From positions 62,001 to 126,000 of the forward strand of contig NZ_SLWS01000017.1 in the NCBI RefSeq assembly GCF_004345645.1: 64,000 nucleotides of DNA. Direction: 5' to 3'. Shown here piece by piece: positions 32,931 to 42,433 of this stretch. The notes under the pieces are model-generated. The model was not told where the DNA came from. It worked only from the letters and a program-made list of their open reading frames with translations, and searched no databases. Origin of the DNA: Actinocrispum wychmicini (lineage in GTDB: Bacteria > Actinomycetota > Actinomycetes > Mycobacteriales > Pseudonocardiaceae). The translations under genes were made by a program, and so were the position numbers. Position 1 is the first letter of the stretch; each line of letters starts with the position of its first letter.

Positions 32931-34619
32931 TCAGGGGCGCAAAGTGGCACCGCACGCGCGGAGAGGCGCCTGAACTGCCTGGGCGTTGGCGGTCGCGATG
33001 GCTTGCGAGGCGTACGCGCGGGCGGCGGTGAGTGCTCCGGGGTTGGGCACCGCGTCCCGACGGACGAGGTCCGTGCCGTCGTAGGCCTTGCCCGCGGTGT
33101 AGATGACCTCGTAGTCGCGGGCCAGGCGTGGGTCTTCGTAGAGCGAGGCGCCCCACGCTTGGTGCATGTGGATGAAGGTGGGCCGGGCCGTTTCGAAGAC
33201 GTAGTCGGGCAGTTGCTGCACCAGGGTGCCGCCGCCGCGGATCTGGGCGATCCGCTTCTCGGCGAGGCCGGCCAGGTCGATGATCTGGAGGCGGCTGACC
33301 AACGCGGTGCCGCCGATGTCCGGCATCAGCACTGAGCCCTGGCGGACGCCGAGCAGGTCCGCGTAGTGGTTGAACGGCAGGCCGAATCGTTCGAGGACAA
33401 CGCACATCGGCACGGTGGGCGACGCGCGGAAGCTGTCGGACGCGTCGGCGAAGGTCGACACGGACGGCACGAGAGCGACAACCGTGCCGAGGACGATCAC
33501 GACGCGGCCGCGGATGTTCGAACGGACGATGGCCCGGCCGATCGCGAGCGTGCCGACGAGGCAGATCAGCGGCCAGATCGGGGTGGCGAACCGTTGTTGG
33601 GCCATCCAGTCAGGCATCAGGATGGTGTACGCGACGAGCGCGAGGGTGAGCGGCACCAGCAACGCGGCGAGGCCGACGCGCAGCCGGGACGGCTGAACCA
33701 ACGCGATACCGACGCAGATCGCCAGCAGCAGCGCGGCCAGCGCACCTCCGTACGTGACCACTTCGCTGACCCGGCCGAGAGTGCTCGTGTCGGGCGGCTG
33801 CTGGCCCTTGGCGACCGCGGGCATCGACAGCAGTTGGCCGAACTCGAGCACCCGCCACCCGATGTACGCGCCGTACGGCACCGCGTACGCCACCACAGAC
33901 AGGAGCGCGAACTGAACAACAGGCCGCCAGGTCGGCTTGGTCACCCTGAGCAACGCGAGCACAGGGAACGCGGTGACGTAGATGGCACCATCCGGCCTGG
34001 TCAACGCGGCGAGAGCGGCCAGCAAGCCGGCTGTGATCGCTACTCTCGGTGTCAACAGCCGATCGTTGACCGCACCCCGGCACACCACCGCCGCCAGCCA
34101 GCTCACGGCGAGCGCGAACAGCGAGTTCTCCAGGCCGGAGAAGCACCAGATGACGAACGAGGGGATGGCGGCGAGCGCGATGCCCGCGCACAACGTCACC
34201 AAGGCGGGCCGTCGGGTCAGCGCGGCCGCTGTGCGGTAGAACGCGACCAGGATTCCCGCGCAGCACAACACCGCCAGGGCCTTGGGATACACGACGTAGT
34301 CCGGGATCCCGAAGATCGAACCGTGGTCGAACAGCCCGACCAGCCGGCCGACGCTGAGCAACACCAGCCACGACGGGTTGGAGAACGCCTCGACCGGCTC
34401 CGCACCGGGCTGCAGCACGGGACCGTGCCCCTCGGCGATGCTCCGCGCGTACGCGAACGTGATCGCGGCGTCATCGACGATCCACTTGCCGAACCTGGAC
34501 GCGTGCAGCGTGATCGCGACCGTTCCGGCCACGACCGCGCCGATCGCCGCCCAGTTCGGCCGGGACCTCGGCTTCTCCGGCGCCTGTTCCGGTGCCACGT
34601 CGAGTGCCGCCTCAGGCAC
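32931..34619 (-). CDS. GT-C-type membrane glycosyltransferase
   Basis: 562 residues from GTG 34619 (AGGGGGTAAGG upstream). About ten membrane helices follow a short cytoplasmic tail. The first extracytoplasmic loop contains WIVDDAAITFAYARSIAEGH, with the Asp-Asp pair that GT-C enzymes such as AftB-like arabinofuranosyltransferases and ZomB-like proteins use with polyprenyl-phosphate donors. A soluble C-terminal domain of about 150 residues follows (FGLPFNHYADLLGVRQGS). It probably adds sugars to cell-wall polysaccharide; the donor and acceptor are unknown. Stands alone between the phosphatase and a lipoprotein. Confidence 0.75.
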   Translation of the reverse strand: MPEAALDVAPEQAPEKPRSRPNWAAIGAVVAGTVAITLHASRFGKWIVDDAAITFAYARSIAEGHGPVLQPGAEPVEAFSNPSWLVLLSVGRLVGLFDHGSIFGIPDYVVYPKALAVLCCAGILVAFYRTAAALTRRPALVTLCAGIALAAIPSFVIWCFSGLENSLFALAVSWLAAVVCRGAVNDRLLTPRVAITAGLLAALAALTRPDGAIYVTAFPVLALLRVTKPTWRPVVQFALLSVVAYAVPYGAYIGWRVLEFGQLLSMPAVAKGQQPPDTSTLGRVSEVVTYGGALAALLLAICVGIALVQPSRLRVGLAALLVPLTLALVAYTILMPDWMAQQRFATPIWPLICLVGTLAIGRAIVRSNIRGRVVIVLGTVVALVPSVSTFADASDSFRASPTVPMCVVLERFGLPFNHYADLLGVRQGSVLMPDIGGTALVSRLQIIDLAGLAEKRIAQIRGGGTLVQQLPDYVFETARPTFIHMHQAWGASLYEDPRLARDYEVIYTAGKAYDGTDLVRRDAVPNPGALTAARAYASQAIATANAQAVQAPLRACGATLRP

Positions 34620-34717
34620 GCCTTACCCCCTGATCTCACAGTCAGACCAGGGAAGGATAGGGCGACGGCCGACGTCACCCTCAGTCGGGGCCCGCGTACC
34701 GGACAAAGACGACCTGC

Positions 34718-35590
34718 CTATCCGATCAACGCGAGGGTGGCGTCGTCAAGCTGGCCGAGTGTGTTGTTCTGGCGGAGCATGCGGTGGCACCCGTCGAGTT
34801 CGACCGTCGGGCCGTCGCCGCCGGCCATCAGGTAAGCGAATCGGCTGGCCTGTGTCGTGCACGCGGCGGCCGGGCCGGCCTTGTCCAGGGCGTCCGTCAA
34901 CGTCTTCGCGGCATCCCCGCTGACCGTGCGCGCGGACGCGAGCTTGCCGACGGGAACACTGTCCACGGTCACGTGGTCGTAGACGCACACACGGATCGTG
35001 GTGACGGCCTTCGGCCAGGTCGGCGTGGGTGAGCCGGGTCGGCCCTCGCTGAGAGCGACCGTGTTCTTCCGGGCGTCCGAGCAACCGGACTCGATCGACT
35101 GTTGGCTCTGCACCTGGTTCACCTGGGTCTCGGACACGACGTGGAACGGCAGCGCGTTCACCGCCGCGATCGCTTCACGGCGCGGTTTCCGACATCCGTC
35201 CCTCGGGATGTCGGGCACGATCGCCTTGCCGGCGGCGTCGACCAGGACGAAGTACGGCGGGACCACCAGTTCCATGGAGCAGGCGCCGTTCCATGCCGGG
35301 TCCGAGGGCCGCCGCAGTTGGGCGATCAGATCCGGGGCAGCGGTATCGGCTCGTTCCTCGATCCGGACCGCCCATTTGCCCTTGTCGGGGACGTCCCGGA
35401 CCTCGCTGCGACACCGCAGCACCCACGCGGTGACGAAGCCGTCCGGCACCGCGCCCCTGGTCACGTTCTCCGTGTCCGTCGGACAGGTGGGCGTGACCTC
35501 CACCGCGGCGCCCGCCCCAGTTGTGGGCGTCGCGTGGCCGCAGCCCGCCACCACGAGAACAACGGCCGTCACCCAAGCCTTCCAGCGCAT
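34718..35590 (-). CDS. Secreted lipoprotein, 290 aa
   Basis: ATG 35590 with AAAGGGGG upstream. The N-terminus AWVTAVVLVVAGCGHATPTT contains a lipobox (VAGC, Cys at about 18). The mature part has several Cys (TPTCPTDTENV, RCRSEV, GCRKPR, SGCSDARKN, CVYDHV) suggesting disulfides. It resembles actinomycete lipoproteins of unknown function with a DUF3558-like layout, but I would not assign the family. Divergent from the GH18-like gene. Confidence 0.7.
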   Translation of the reverse strand: MRWKAWVTAVVLVVAGCGHATPTTGAGAAVEVTPTCPTDTENVTRGAVPDGFVTAWVLRCRSEVRDVPDKGKWAVRIEERADTAAPDLIAQLRRPSDPAWNGACSMELVVPPYFVLVDAAGKAIVPDIPRDGCRKPRREAIAAVNALPFHVVSETQVNQVQSQQSIESGCSDARKNTVALSEGRPGSPTPTWPKAVTTIRVCVYDHVTVDSVPVGKLASARTVSGDAAKTLTDALDKAGPAAACTTQASRFAYLMAGGDGPTVELDGCHRMLRQNNTLGQLDDATLALIG

Positions 35591-35691
35591 GGCGCCCCCT
35601 TTCTGACCGGGTAGACGGAAGGCTGTACCGCGCAGGTTGCAACCGGCCGGTAGGTCGGCGCGTCCTTTCTGGGACACGCGGCGAACTGGGG

Positions 35692-36879
35692 ATGGATTTG
35701 TCGGACAAGCGATGGCGCACCGCGGCGGAGTTGTCGGTGTGTCTGGTGGCTGTGGTCGTTCTCGTCGGGGTGTTGTGCTGGGTACGTGTGCGGGTGGGTG
35801 GCGACGACTGGTTGTGGGCCGTCGCCGGGGTGGCCGTGGTGTTGCTGTGGGTCGCGGCTGTGGTGTTCCGCTCCCGAGGCACGCGCCTCCGCCGGGCGTT
35901 GCTCGTGACCGGGGCGGTCGTGCTGTCCCCGCTGCTGGTGGTGGGCGGGATGTACGGCTGGTTGCTCGTCGAGAACATGGGCACACCTGCGCAAACCGCG
36001 CGGGGACGCGGTACCGATGCGCTGTGGCTGGGGCACGCGTGGGTAGACGGGCGACGGTCCCAGACCGACATCGACGCCCTGGTCGGCCGGGTGCGGCAGG
36101 CCGGGATCCGGGACCTGTACGTCCACGCCGGCCCGTTGGCCGACGACGGATCGCTCGACCCGTCGCTGCGTCCCACCGCGAACCGGCTGATCGAGTCGGT
36201 GCATCGGGCCGCGCCGACCGTGCGGGTGCAGGCATGGCTCGGCAACGTGGTCGCGGCCGACCGGTTGAGGCTGGACGATCCGGCCACACGCACCCGGGTG
36301 CTGGACAGCGCCACGCGGGTGCTCGCCGACGGCTTCGACGGGATCCACTACGACTTCGAACCCGTCGCGGAAGGCAGCCGCGGCTTCCTGGACGTGCTGA
36401 CCGGCACCCGTGCGCTGACCAGGGCCCGTAACGCGGTTCTGTCCGTCGCGACGAACCAACTCGAACCCATACCCGGCGCGCACATCCCGGGACAGGTGCT
36501 GTTCGGCCGACCGCATTGGTGGTCCGTGGACTACTTCGGTCAGGTGGCCCGCGCGGTCGACCAGATCGCGATCATGACGTACGACACGGGTATCCCCACC
36601 GAGGGGGCGTACAGCGGCTACTTCAGTGTCCAAACGCGACTGGCGGTGCGGGTCGTGCCGGCGGACGTGGACCTCGTGCTGGGAATTCCCGCGTATCACG
36701 AGATCGAAGCCATGCACACCAGCGCCGAGACGGTCGCGCCCGCGCTCCGCGGGCTGCGGCTGGCTCTGGGCGACGACCCGCCAGGGCGGGCCGTCGGCGC
36801 CGCTCTCTACGTGGACGTCACGGCCACTGACGACGACTGGGCCCAGTACTTCGCCGGATGGGCCGGGTCACCTCGGTGA
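35692..36879 (+). CDS. Membrane-anchored GH18-like protein
   Basis: 395 residues. Three hydrophobic segments in the first 105 residues (SVCLVAVVVLVGVLCWV, AVAGVAVVLLWVAAVVF, ALLVTGAVVLSPLLVVGGM) anchor a C-terminal TIM-barrel. The family-18 signature DGxDxDxE appears as FDGIHYDFE (residues 215-223): Asp216, Asp221 and the catalytic Glu223 are present, while the second Asp is His219. A late QIAIMTYDTGIP strand also matches GH18 barrels. It may be a chitinase/endo-N-acetylglucosaminidase relative or a lytic protein acting on peptidoglycan. The C-terminus overlaps the convergent monooxygenase gene by 12 bases. Confidence 0.7.
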   Translation: MDLSDKRWRTAAELSVCLVAVVVLVGVLCWVRVRVGGDDWLWAVAGVAVVLLWVAAVVFRSRGTRLRRALLVTGAVVLSPLLVVGGMYGWLLVENMGTPAQTARGRGTDALWLGHAWVDGRRSQTDIDALVGRVRQAGIRDLYVHAGPLADDGSLDPSLRPTANRLIESVHRAAPTVRVQAWLGNVVAADRLRLDDPATRTRVLDSATRVLADGFDGIHYDFEPVAEGSRGFLDVLTGTRALTRARNAVLSVATNQLEPIPGAHIPGQVLFGRPHWWSVDYFGQVARAVDQIAIMTYDTGIPTEGAYSGYFSVQTRLAVRVVPADVDLVLGIPAYHEIEAMHTSAETVAPALRGLRLALGDDPPGRAVGAALYVDVTATDDDWAQYFAGWAGSPR

Positions 36880-38508
36880 CGCGCCCGGCAGTCGGGCGGC
36901 CAGGTCCGCGAGCAACGAATCGGCGTTGACCGGCGTGCCGCGGAAGCCGATGTGCAGGTCCGGCCGGATCACGAACGCGGCGGCCCGCGTGATGCCGTAC
37001 CTGCCGTGCGCCGAGCGATCCGGGTCGCCGACAACGCCGTCCGCGGACAGTTCCGTGCTGATCACGTGCGCGCGTACCAGATCCGGGTAGGCACGTTCGA
37101 TCCGCTCGGCCGCGCGGCGCAGTTCGGTCAGCGGCTGCGCCTCGTCGCCGATTCCGTTGAACAGCAACACTGTGTGCTGCGTGCCTTGCAGGAGATCGTG
37201 CAGGCGCCCGGGTTCTCCGTCGATGATGACGTCCGCCTGCCGGGCGCGGTCACCGGGCGCGGGCGCGGTCTTCCAACCGGAACCGTTCTGGTGATTGAGC
37301 GGACTGTTCGGGTACGCGGTCCGTAGCTGCGTCAGGATCCCCGCGAACCACTTGCGGAACGAGAACCGGGTGAGTACGCGGGGCATCACCTGGGGAGCCA
37401 CGCGCGTGCGCACGAAGGTGGCCGTGGGGGAGTGTCCGGACAGGATGGTGAAGAACCGGTCGGTCGTCTTCTGCAGCCGTTCGCCGATCGGGTGACGTTC
37501 GGCGTGGTAGCTGTCCAGGACCGGCTCCTCGGCGATGCCCCGGACCACGAGCGCGAGCTTCCAGGCGAGGTTGTAGGCGTCCTGGATGCCGGTGTTCATG
37601 CCCTGGGCGCCGGCCGGGCTGTGCACGTGCGCCGCGTCGCCGACAAGGAAGATCCGGCCCTTGCGGTAGTGCGGCACAATGCGGCGGTGCAGCCGGTAAC
37701 GGCTGACCCAGTACTCCTTGACGACCTTGGCGGGGAACGGAAGCCGCTCGTCCATCATCGCCTGGAACTGTTCGTGGGTCGGCTCGCTGTACTCGGCGGC
37801 CGGGCCGTCCGGACCGACCCCGACGTTGCCGAAGATGCGGAACCGGTGCGTCCCCGGCATCGCGAACGCGGCGAAAAACCCTTCGCGGTTGGGAAAGGCA
37901 TAGATGTCCCCGTCCGCCAGGTCCCACTCGAGCTCGGCGTCCGCCATGATGAACTCGTCCGCGTACGTCGCCCCCTCGAAGGGAAGTCCCGCGGCCCGAC
38001 GGACCGAGCTGTGCGCGCCGTCGCAGCCGACAACCCAGTCACACCGGATCGGGTCACCATCCCGAACGGACACAGTGACACCGTCGGCGTCAGTCGCAAG
38101 GCCGGTCACGTCCACACCCCGCTCGATGTGCACACCGCGTTCCGTCAGCGCCGCGGTGAGAATCCGCTCGGTGTCGTCCTGCGAGAGCGAGTACAGCGAC
38201 TGGTGTGCCGTGTAGTTCACCGGATCGAGGAACACATCGCCCAGTTCGACCCGCGCGCTCTTGTCCACGTCGAAGACCACGTTCAGGCTGGGGATCGGGC
38301 GGCCGACCCTGCGTACGTCGTCGACGACGCCCATGTCCTCGAAGATCTCCAAGCACCGCGGCTGAACAACCAGCGCCCGCGACGTGGTCGCCGCGGCCGG
38401 CGCCCGGTCCACGATCCGCACGGCAACGCCATGCCGCACCAACTCGTTGGCCATCGTCAACCCACTCGGACCAGCACCAACAACCAGAACCGACTCAGTG
38501 TCGGGCAT
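36868..38508 (-). CDS. FAD-dependent aromatic monooxygenase
   Basis: Start at ATG 38508 gives 546 residues. The GxGxxG FAD motif is VLVVGAGPSGLTMANELVRH; the second FAD motif is GCDGAHSSVRR, and GDAAHVHSPAGAQGMNTGIQ is the conserved PHBH/PheA third motif. The C-terminus adopts the thioredoxin-like domain of phenol hydroxylases (VLLFNGIGDEAQPL, FVIRPDLHIGFRG). Substrate is probably a phenol or a polyketide aromatic (e.g. anthracycline- or rifampicin-type). A single gene, divergent from the 38752 regulator across about 240 bases. Confidence 0.9.
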   Translation of the reverse strand: MPDTESVLVVGAGPSGLTMANELVRHGVAVRIVDRAPAAATTSRALVVQPRCLEIFEDMGVVDDVRRVGRPIPSLNVVFDVDKSARVELGDVFLDPVNYTAHQSLYSLSQDDTERILTAALTERGVHIERGVDVTGLATDADGVTVSVRDGDPIRCDWVVGCDGAHSSVRRAAGLPFEGATYADEFIMADAELEWDLADGDIYAFPNREGFFAAFAMPGTHRFRIFGNVGVGPDGPAAEYSEPTHEQFQAMMDERLPFPAKVVKEYWVSRYRLHRRIVPHYRKGRIFLVGDAAHVHSPAGAQGMNTGIQDAYNLAWKLALVVRGIAEEPVLDSYHAERHPIGERLQKTTDRFFTILSGHSPTATFVRTRVAPQVMPRVLTRFSFRKWFAGILTQLRTAYPNSPLNHQNGSGWKTAPAPGDRARQADVIIDGEPGRLHDLLQGTQHTVLLFNGIGDEAQPLTELRRAAERIERAYPDLVRAHVISTELSADGVVGDPDRSAHGRYGITRAAAFVIRPDLHIGFRGTPVNADSLLADLAARLPGASPR

Positions 38509-38751
38509 CTGGAGCCCCCTCACTCTCCACGACGAGAAATTAACCACTCGTTTAAATCGTACTCCGGCTGAGCCGTCCCGTCAGCTGGGGAGCGAGAGTG
38601 ACCGGCGTCACGTCCGGTGATCGAGATGGTCGGGCTGCACGCGTTGCGTGCACACCAATTCAATGAGTCGACCGTGCGTCGGCGAAATTGTACGCTGAAC
38701 CTGGTTCGGGAGGATGTCGATCAGAAAAGTCGATCAATTCTGGAGCGTGCC

Positions 38752-40131
38752 ATGGAGTCCGAGCACGACAGTTCCTGTTGGCGACGAGTGGCCAGCGAAG
38801 TCACTGCCGCCGGCCGGAGCCGTGTTGATGTGATCAACGCTGTTCATGAACACTGTGGGATATCACTTCTGCGAGCCCACCGGATCGCGTTCGGATACAC
38901 GCTCAAGGAGGTGTCGGACTCTCTCAAGACCATCCTTCGTGAGCACGGTACACCCTCCGACGGGCCAGCCCACCAACGTGTTTCCAGCTGGGAAAAGGGT
39001 CTCGACATCCCGACCAGTCATTATATGGACGCCCTGTGCGAACTGTATCGGACCAGGCCGGACCGGCTCGGATTCGGTCGCGACTACTCGAAAGCGGATG
39101 TCGGAATGGCGCGCCGTCGGTTTCTGCGCGCGGCCGCCGTGGGCACCATTGTGGCGACTCATCCGTCGAAGACTGAGAAAACAGATGGCGAGCGATGTGA
39201 GGACAGCGACCAGGTGACGGTCGAGAAGTTGGAAGAGCTGGTTCACCGGCGCGGTTATCGGATGTACATCTCTGATCCGGCTGATTTCGTCTCATCTTGT
39301 GTGGCGGACATCGCCGCCGCGCAACGTTTACTTCTGACTGACCGGTCCAGTGATGCGCAGCGAAGGGCTCATCGCGTGGTCGCGCGGAATGCCGGTTTCG
39401 TCGCGAACAGGTTGACCGATGTCGCCGACGCCCCGGACACGGTGAACTGGTGGCGTATCGCGGTGCAAGCAGCCCGGCGAGCCGAGGACACCAGCACCGA
39501 AGCGTGGATACTGGGGCATTTCGCGGACGCGCACTCGTGTTTCGGCCAGTCCCTGGCCAGTGGGCTGGGACTGGCCCAGTCGGCACAGGGTGTCGAGCGG
39601 TCCCGGCTGAGTTCCGCGGCGGTTTTCGGTTACCTGGCCGAAGCTGGTGTCCAGGCCCGGCTTGGTCGGTCGCGGGAGGCGATCGACGCGGTCCGGCAGG
39701 CGGACCGCATGTGGTCGGCACTGCCCAGCACGGCCAAAGTGGAAGACGGCGTTCGCCTTCCGGAATACCTGTTACGGTGGCACCAATCGAACGCGCTCAC
39801 TGTGATCGGCCGCCATCAATGGGCGAACACCCTGCGCAGGCGGGCAATGGAGTTGCCCTTGTCAGTCAAGGATGACGACGGGCGTACATTGCTTGTCCTC
39901 GATCAGGCGGCATCGCTGTTTCACGCTGGTGAACTCGACCGTGCGTGCTGGACGGTCAAGCACGCCTGGAACAAGTTGCCCGTCCCATTCCGGACCGGCC
40001 AGGTTCCACGAACCACATCGCGGCTGATGGCTCGGATCTCACCTGCCGACGCGAGCACGCGGGAAGTGTGCGATCTGCGGGATTTCCTGTTCGCACAAGG
40101 GGTTCACCCGTTCATATCAGTCCAGGCGTAA
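38752..40131 (+). CDS. XRE-type regulator with helical repeats
   Basis: I start at ATG 38752 (CTGGAG upstream), giving 459 residues; the frame continues upstream to 38617 without clear coding bias. An N-terminal HTH region about 30-85 (HRIAFGYTLKEVSDSLKTIL, QRVSSWEKGLDIPTSHYMDA) is followed by RRRFLRAAAVGTIV and a series of TPR-like helices (FADAHSCFGQSLASGLGLAQ, VFGYLAEAGVQARLGRSREA). This layout is common in actinomycete XRE/TPR regulators of specialised metabolism and development. The neighbouring 112-residue gene may be its partner. Confidence 0.75.
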   Translation: MESEHDSSCWRRVASEVTAAGRSRVDVINAVHEHCGISLLRAHRIAFGYTLKEVSDSLKTILREHGTPSDGPAHQRVSSWEKGLDIPTSHYMDALCELYRTRPDRLGFGRDYSKADVGMARRRFLRAAAVGTIVATHPSKTEKTDGERCEDSDQVTVEKLEELVHRRGYRMYISDPADFVSSCVADIAAAQRLLLTDRSSDAQRRAHRVVARNAGFVANRLTDVADAPDTVNWWRIAVQAARRAEDTSTEAWILGHFADAHSCFGQSLASGLGLAQSAQGVERSRLSSAAVFGYLAEAGVQARLGRSREAIDAVRQADRMWSALPSTAKVEDGVRLPEYLLRWHQSNALTVIGRHQWANTLRRRAMELPLSVKDDDGRTLLVLDQAASLFHAGELDRACWTVKHAWNKLPVPFRTGQVPRTTSRLMARISPADASTREVCDLRDFLFAQGVHPFISVQA

Positions 40132-40228
40132 CGACTAGAACGAACGAGTGAAGGCTGTAACTACCAAATGTGACTTCCCGACGTATCTGTCGCACGTTCG
40201 GACGCGACGTCCGGCGAGGAGGTCACAA

Positions 40229-40567
40229 ATGGACGATATGAATGGTTACGAGGCGCTTACCGAAGCCATTCGGGTGATCCCGGTGCCGGGCGCGCCGGTG
40301 CGCGCGAACCTCGAGTACATGGTGTGCCGGGATCTCGGCAACTCGGTGTTCCGCGGCAAGGCGAAGGTGTCCGTTCCGGAGTCGTTCATCGCCAAGCGGT
40401 TCGCCGAGACCCAGACCGAGCCGGCGGCCTCCCAACTGTGCGTGGCACTGGAGGACGCCTGGAAGGGCGCGACGGCGGTGAAGAAGAACTCACTGGCGCG
40501 AGTCCGTGAGATCACCGTGTCCTGGCGCGAACACTGGCTCGGTCACTGGGCGGTGCCGATCGCCTAG
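40229..40567 (+). CDS. Hypothetical protein, 112 aa
   Basis: ATG 40229 follows an excellent GAGGAGG. The product (GYEALTEAIRVIPVPGAPVR, CVALEDAWKGATAVKKNSLA) is helical and basic at the C-terminus, with no recognised family. It is 97 bases after the regulator gene in the same direction and overlaps the convergent YdeI gene by four bases. Probably a small intracellular partner; unknown. Confidence 0.6.
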   Translation: MDDMNGYEALTEAIRVIPVPGAPVRANLEYMVCRDLGNSVFRGKAKVSVPESFIAKRFAETQTEPAASQLCVALEDAWKGATAVKKNSLARVREITVSWREHWLGHWAVPIA

Positions 40568-41148
40568 ACCGGCGTTTTCGGCGCGCCCGGGTGATTGGCG
40601 CGGATGTTCGCCGCGGCGAGGGTGACCGTTCGGTCGACGCGGCGTTGTCTGGTGTCGGGCTTCTTCGCGGTCGCGATCCATTGCAGGATCAGCCGTTTCG
40701 ACGACGGCGGGAACTTGGCGAAGTTCGCGCGTGCGGTCTCGTCGCGGTCGAGGTGCTCCTGGAGGTCGGCGGGGATGGCCGTGCTCTGCTCGTCGGTCAG
40801 GACCTGCCAGGTTCCCGTGGCTTTGGCCGTTTCGATCACGGCGTGACCGTGCTGGGTCATCAGGCCGCGTTCGACCATGGTGGCGGCGCGGTGGCGGTTG
40901 ACGCGGCTCCATGTGCTGCGCGCGGACCGTGGGGTGAAGCGGAGCATGGAACTGTGAGCGTCGTGTTTACGGGCGTGGCTGTCGATCCAGCCGTAGCACA
41001 GGGCGTGCTCGATCGCCTCGTGATAGCGCAGGCTCGGGACGCCGCTGTCCTTGTGGTGGATGACGAGCCACACTTCTTTCTCGGACTGGCAGTGGCGGGC
41101 CAGCCAGGTGCGCCAGTCGGCGCTCGTGCTCGCGAACACTGTGGTCAT
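40564..41148 (-). CDS. YdeI/OmpD-associated family protein
   Basis: 194 residues from ATG 41148 (AAAGGGACC upstream). Family hallmarks: the N-terminal SEKEVWLVIHHKDSGVPSLR, EHALCYGWIDSHARK, RFTPRSARSTWSRVNRHR and the C-terminal TRQRRVDRTVTLAAANIR. Members (YdeI, 'bacteriocin-protection') are linked to resistance to cationic peptides in some bacteria, but their biochemistry is unsettled. Convergent overlap with the 112-residue gene. Confidence 0.88.
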   Translation of the reverse strand: MTTVFASTSADWRTWLARHCQSEKEVWLVIHHKDSGVPSLRYHEAIEHALCYGWIDSHARKHDAHSSMLRFTPRSARSTWSRVNRHRAATMVERGLMTQHGHAVIETAKATGTWQVLTDEQSTAIPADLQEHLDRDETARANFAKFPPSSKRLILQWIATAKKPDTRQRRVDRTVTLAAANIRANHPGAPKTPV

Positions 41149-41193
41149 CGTGGTCCCTTTCTGGTGATGGGACCATGATCCGGCGCAAAGTGC

Positions 41194-42102
41194 TCACCCA
41201 GTGAGCACTTTGGGTTCGGGAGTGGGGGCGGTTTCGCGGGCGCGGGCCAGTTGGGCCACGCCGAAGGCGCTGAGCAGGCCGCAGGCGACCGCGAGGACGA
41301 TCTCCGCGCCGGTGCTGGCGATGGTTTCGCCGAGTAAGGACACCCCGATGACGGTGGCGGTGGCCGGGTTCACGAGATTGGTGACCGCCAGGGGAGCGCT
41401 GAGGCCCTTGCGGTAGGAGCGTTGGGTGAGCACGGTCGCCACGATCGCGAACGTGCTGATGGCGAGCATGGCGAGGAGCGTGGTGGGCCATAACAGGGCT
41501 GCCGCGCCCGCGTCGCCCACCGTCACGACGACGGTCTGGCACAGGGCCGAGCAGACACTGAACGCGATACCGCCCGCGACGGCCTCCCACAACGTCGACG
41601 CCGCTGGCCTGCGCCCCAGCAGGCCGAGCAGGGTGACGAGGACGATCGTCACCACAATGAGCCCGGTCAGTTCGGGCCGGGTCAGCGTGTCGGCCTTGCC
41701 CGCCGTTTTGATGATCAGGGTGAGCCCGACCAGGCCGACCACGGTGCTGGCCATCCCGGTCAGTTCGAGTCGGGTCGCCCGGCGTCGTGCGGTCACCGCC
41801 GTCAGGGGCACGGCGATGACCAGGGTGAGCACGCCGAGGGGCTGGATCAGCGACAACGGGCCGAAGTTCAGCGACGTGACGTGCAGGGCGGCGCCGAGAC
41901 CGTTGAGGCCGATCGCCGCCCACCACGCCGGGACTCGGGCCAGCTCACGGACCTTCAGGTGGGCGTAGCGGGCCTGGATGAGCGCGGCCGCCGCATAGGC
42001 GACGGCAACGGCGACACACAGCGTGATCGCGATGATCAAATTGGTCACGGCAAGCAGTCGCCAATCTCGGTACGCCCGGCTTTCCCGCAGCGTAACGCCC
42101 AT
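41194..42102 (-). CDS. DMT-family (EamA-like) transporter
   Basis: 302 residues if started at ATG 42102; GTG 42048 is an alternative and neither has a convincing ribosome site. About ten hydrophobic helices in two repeats (TLCVAVAVAYAAAALIQARY, LIQPLGVLTLVIAVPLTAV; LAVTNLVNPATATVIGVSLL). Such DMT proteins export metabolites or drugs. The ratio of repeats and the FGPLSLIQPLGVL motif fit the EamA group with single-gene units. Substrate unknown. Confidence 0.8.
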   Translation of the reverse strand: MGVTLRESRAYRDWRLLAVTNLIIAITLCVAVAVAYAAAALIQARYAHLKVRELARVPAWWAAIGLNGLGAALHVTSLNFGPLSLIQPLGVLTLVIAVPLTAVTARRRATRLELTGMASTVVGLVGLTLIIKTAGKADTLTRPELTGLIVVTIVLVTLLGLLGRRPAASTLWEAVAGGIAFSVCSALCQTVVVTVGDAGAAALLWPTTLLAMLAISTFAIVATVLTQRSYRKGLSAPLAVTNLVNPATATVIGVSLLGETIASTGAEIVLAVACGLLSAFGVAQLARARETAPTPEPKVLTG

Positions 42103-42137
42103 CCGGGGCGTGGTGGGGGTGATCGCCCCCACCCGGG

Positions 42138-42401
42138 TCAGCTGTACTGCACGTACAGGTTGTACAGGCCGGGGACGATGCCGCCGGACGGGGAGTAGTG
42201 CGACGGGAAGACCTCGTCGCAGTAGGAGGCCACCCAGGTGTGGTTCAGCAGACCCTGTTGGCTGACGTAGTTGCACGCCTCCGCGTAGTTGTACGAGTGG
42301 TAGAGGACTGTGGCGGACGCGTTGGCGGGCGCGGCGAGCCCGACGACGGCCGCGGTGCCGGCCACGGCGAGTCCTAGGGCGATCCTGACAGGTCGTTGCA
42401 T
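42138..42401 (-). CDS. Small secreted peptide, 87 aa
   Basis: A clear signal peptide (MQRPVRIALGLAVAGTAAVV to APANA) is followed by about 58 mature residues rich in Tyr, Ser and Asn with two cysteines (EACNYVSQQGLL, ASYCDEVFPSHY), so one disulfide. No family recognised. It is followed 35 bases later by the DMT gene on the same strand. Small secreted proteins of this kind in actinomycetes are often of unknown function. Confidence 0.65.
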   Translation of the reverse strand: MQRPVRIALGLAVAGTAAVVGLAAPANASATVLYHSYNYAEACNYVSQQGLLNHTWVASYCDEVFPSHYSPSGGIVPGLYNLYVQYS

Positions 42402-42433
42402 GGTCTAAACCTATCCGGGCGCACCGGCGACGA

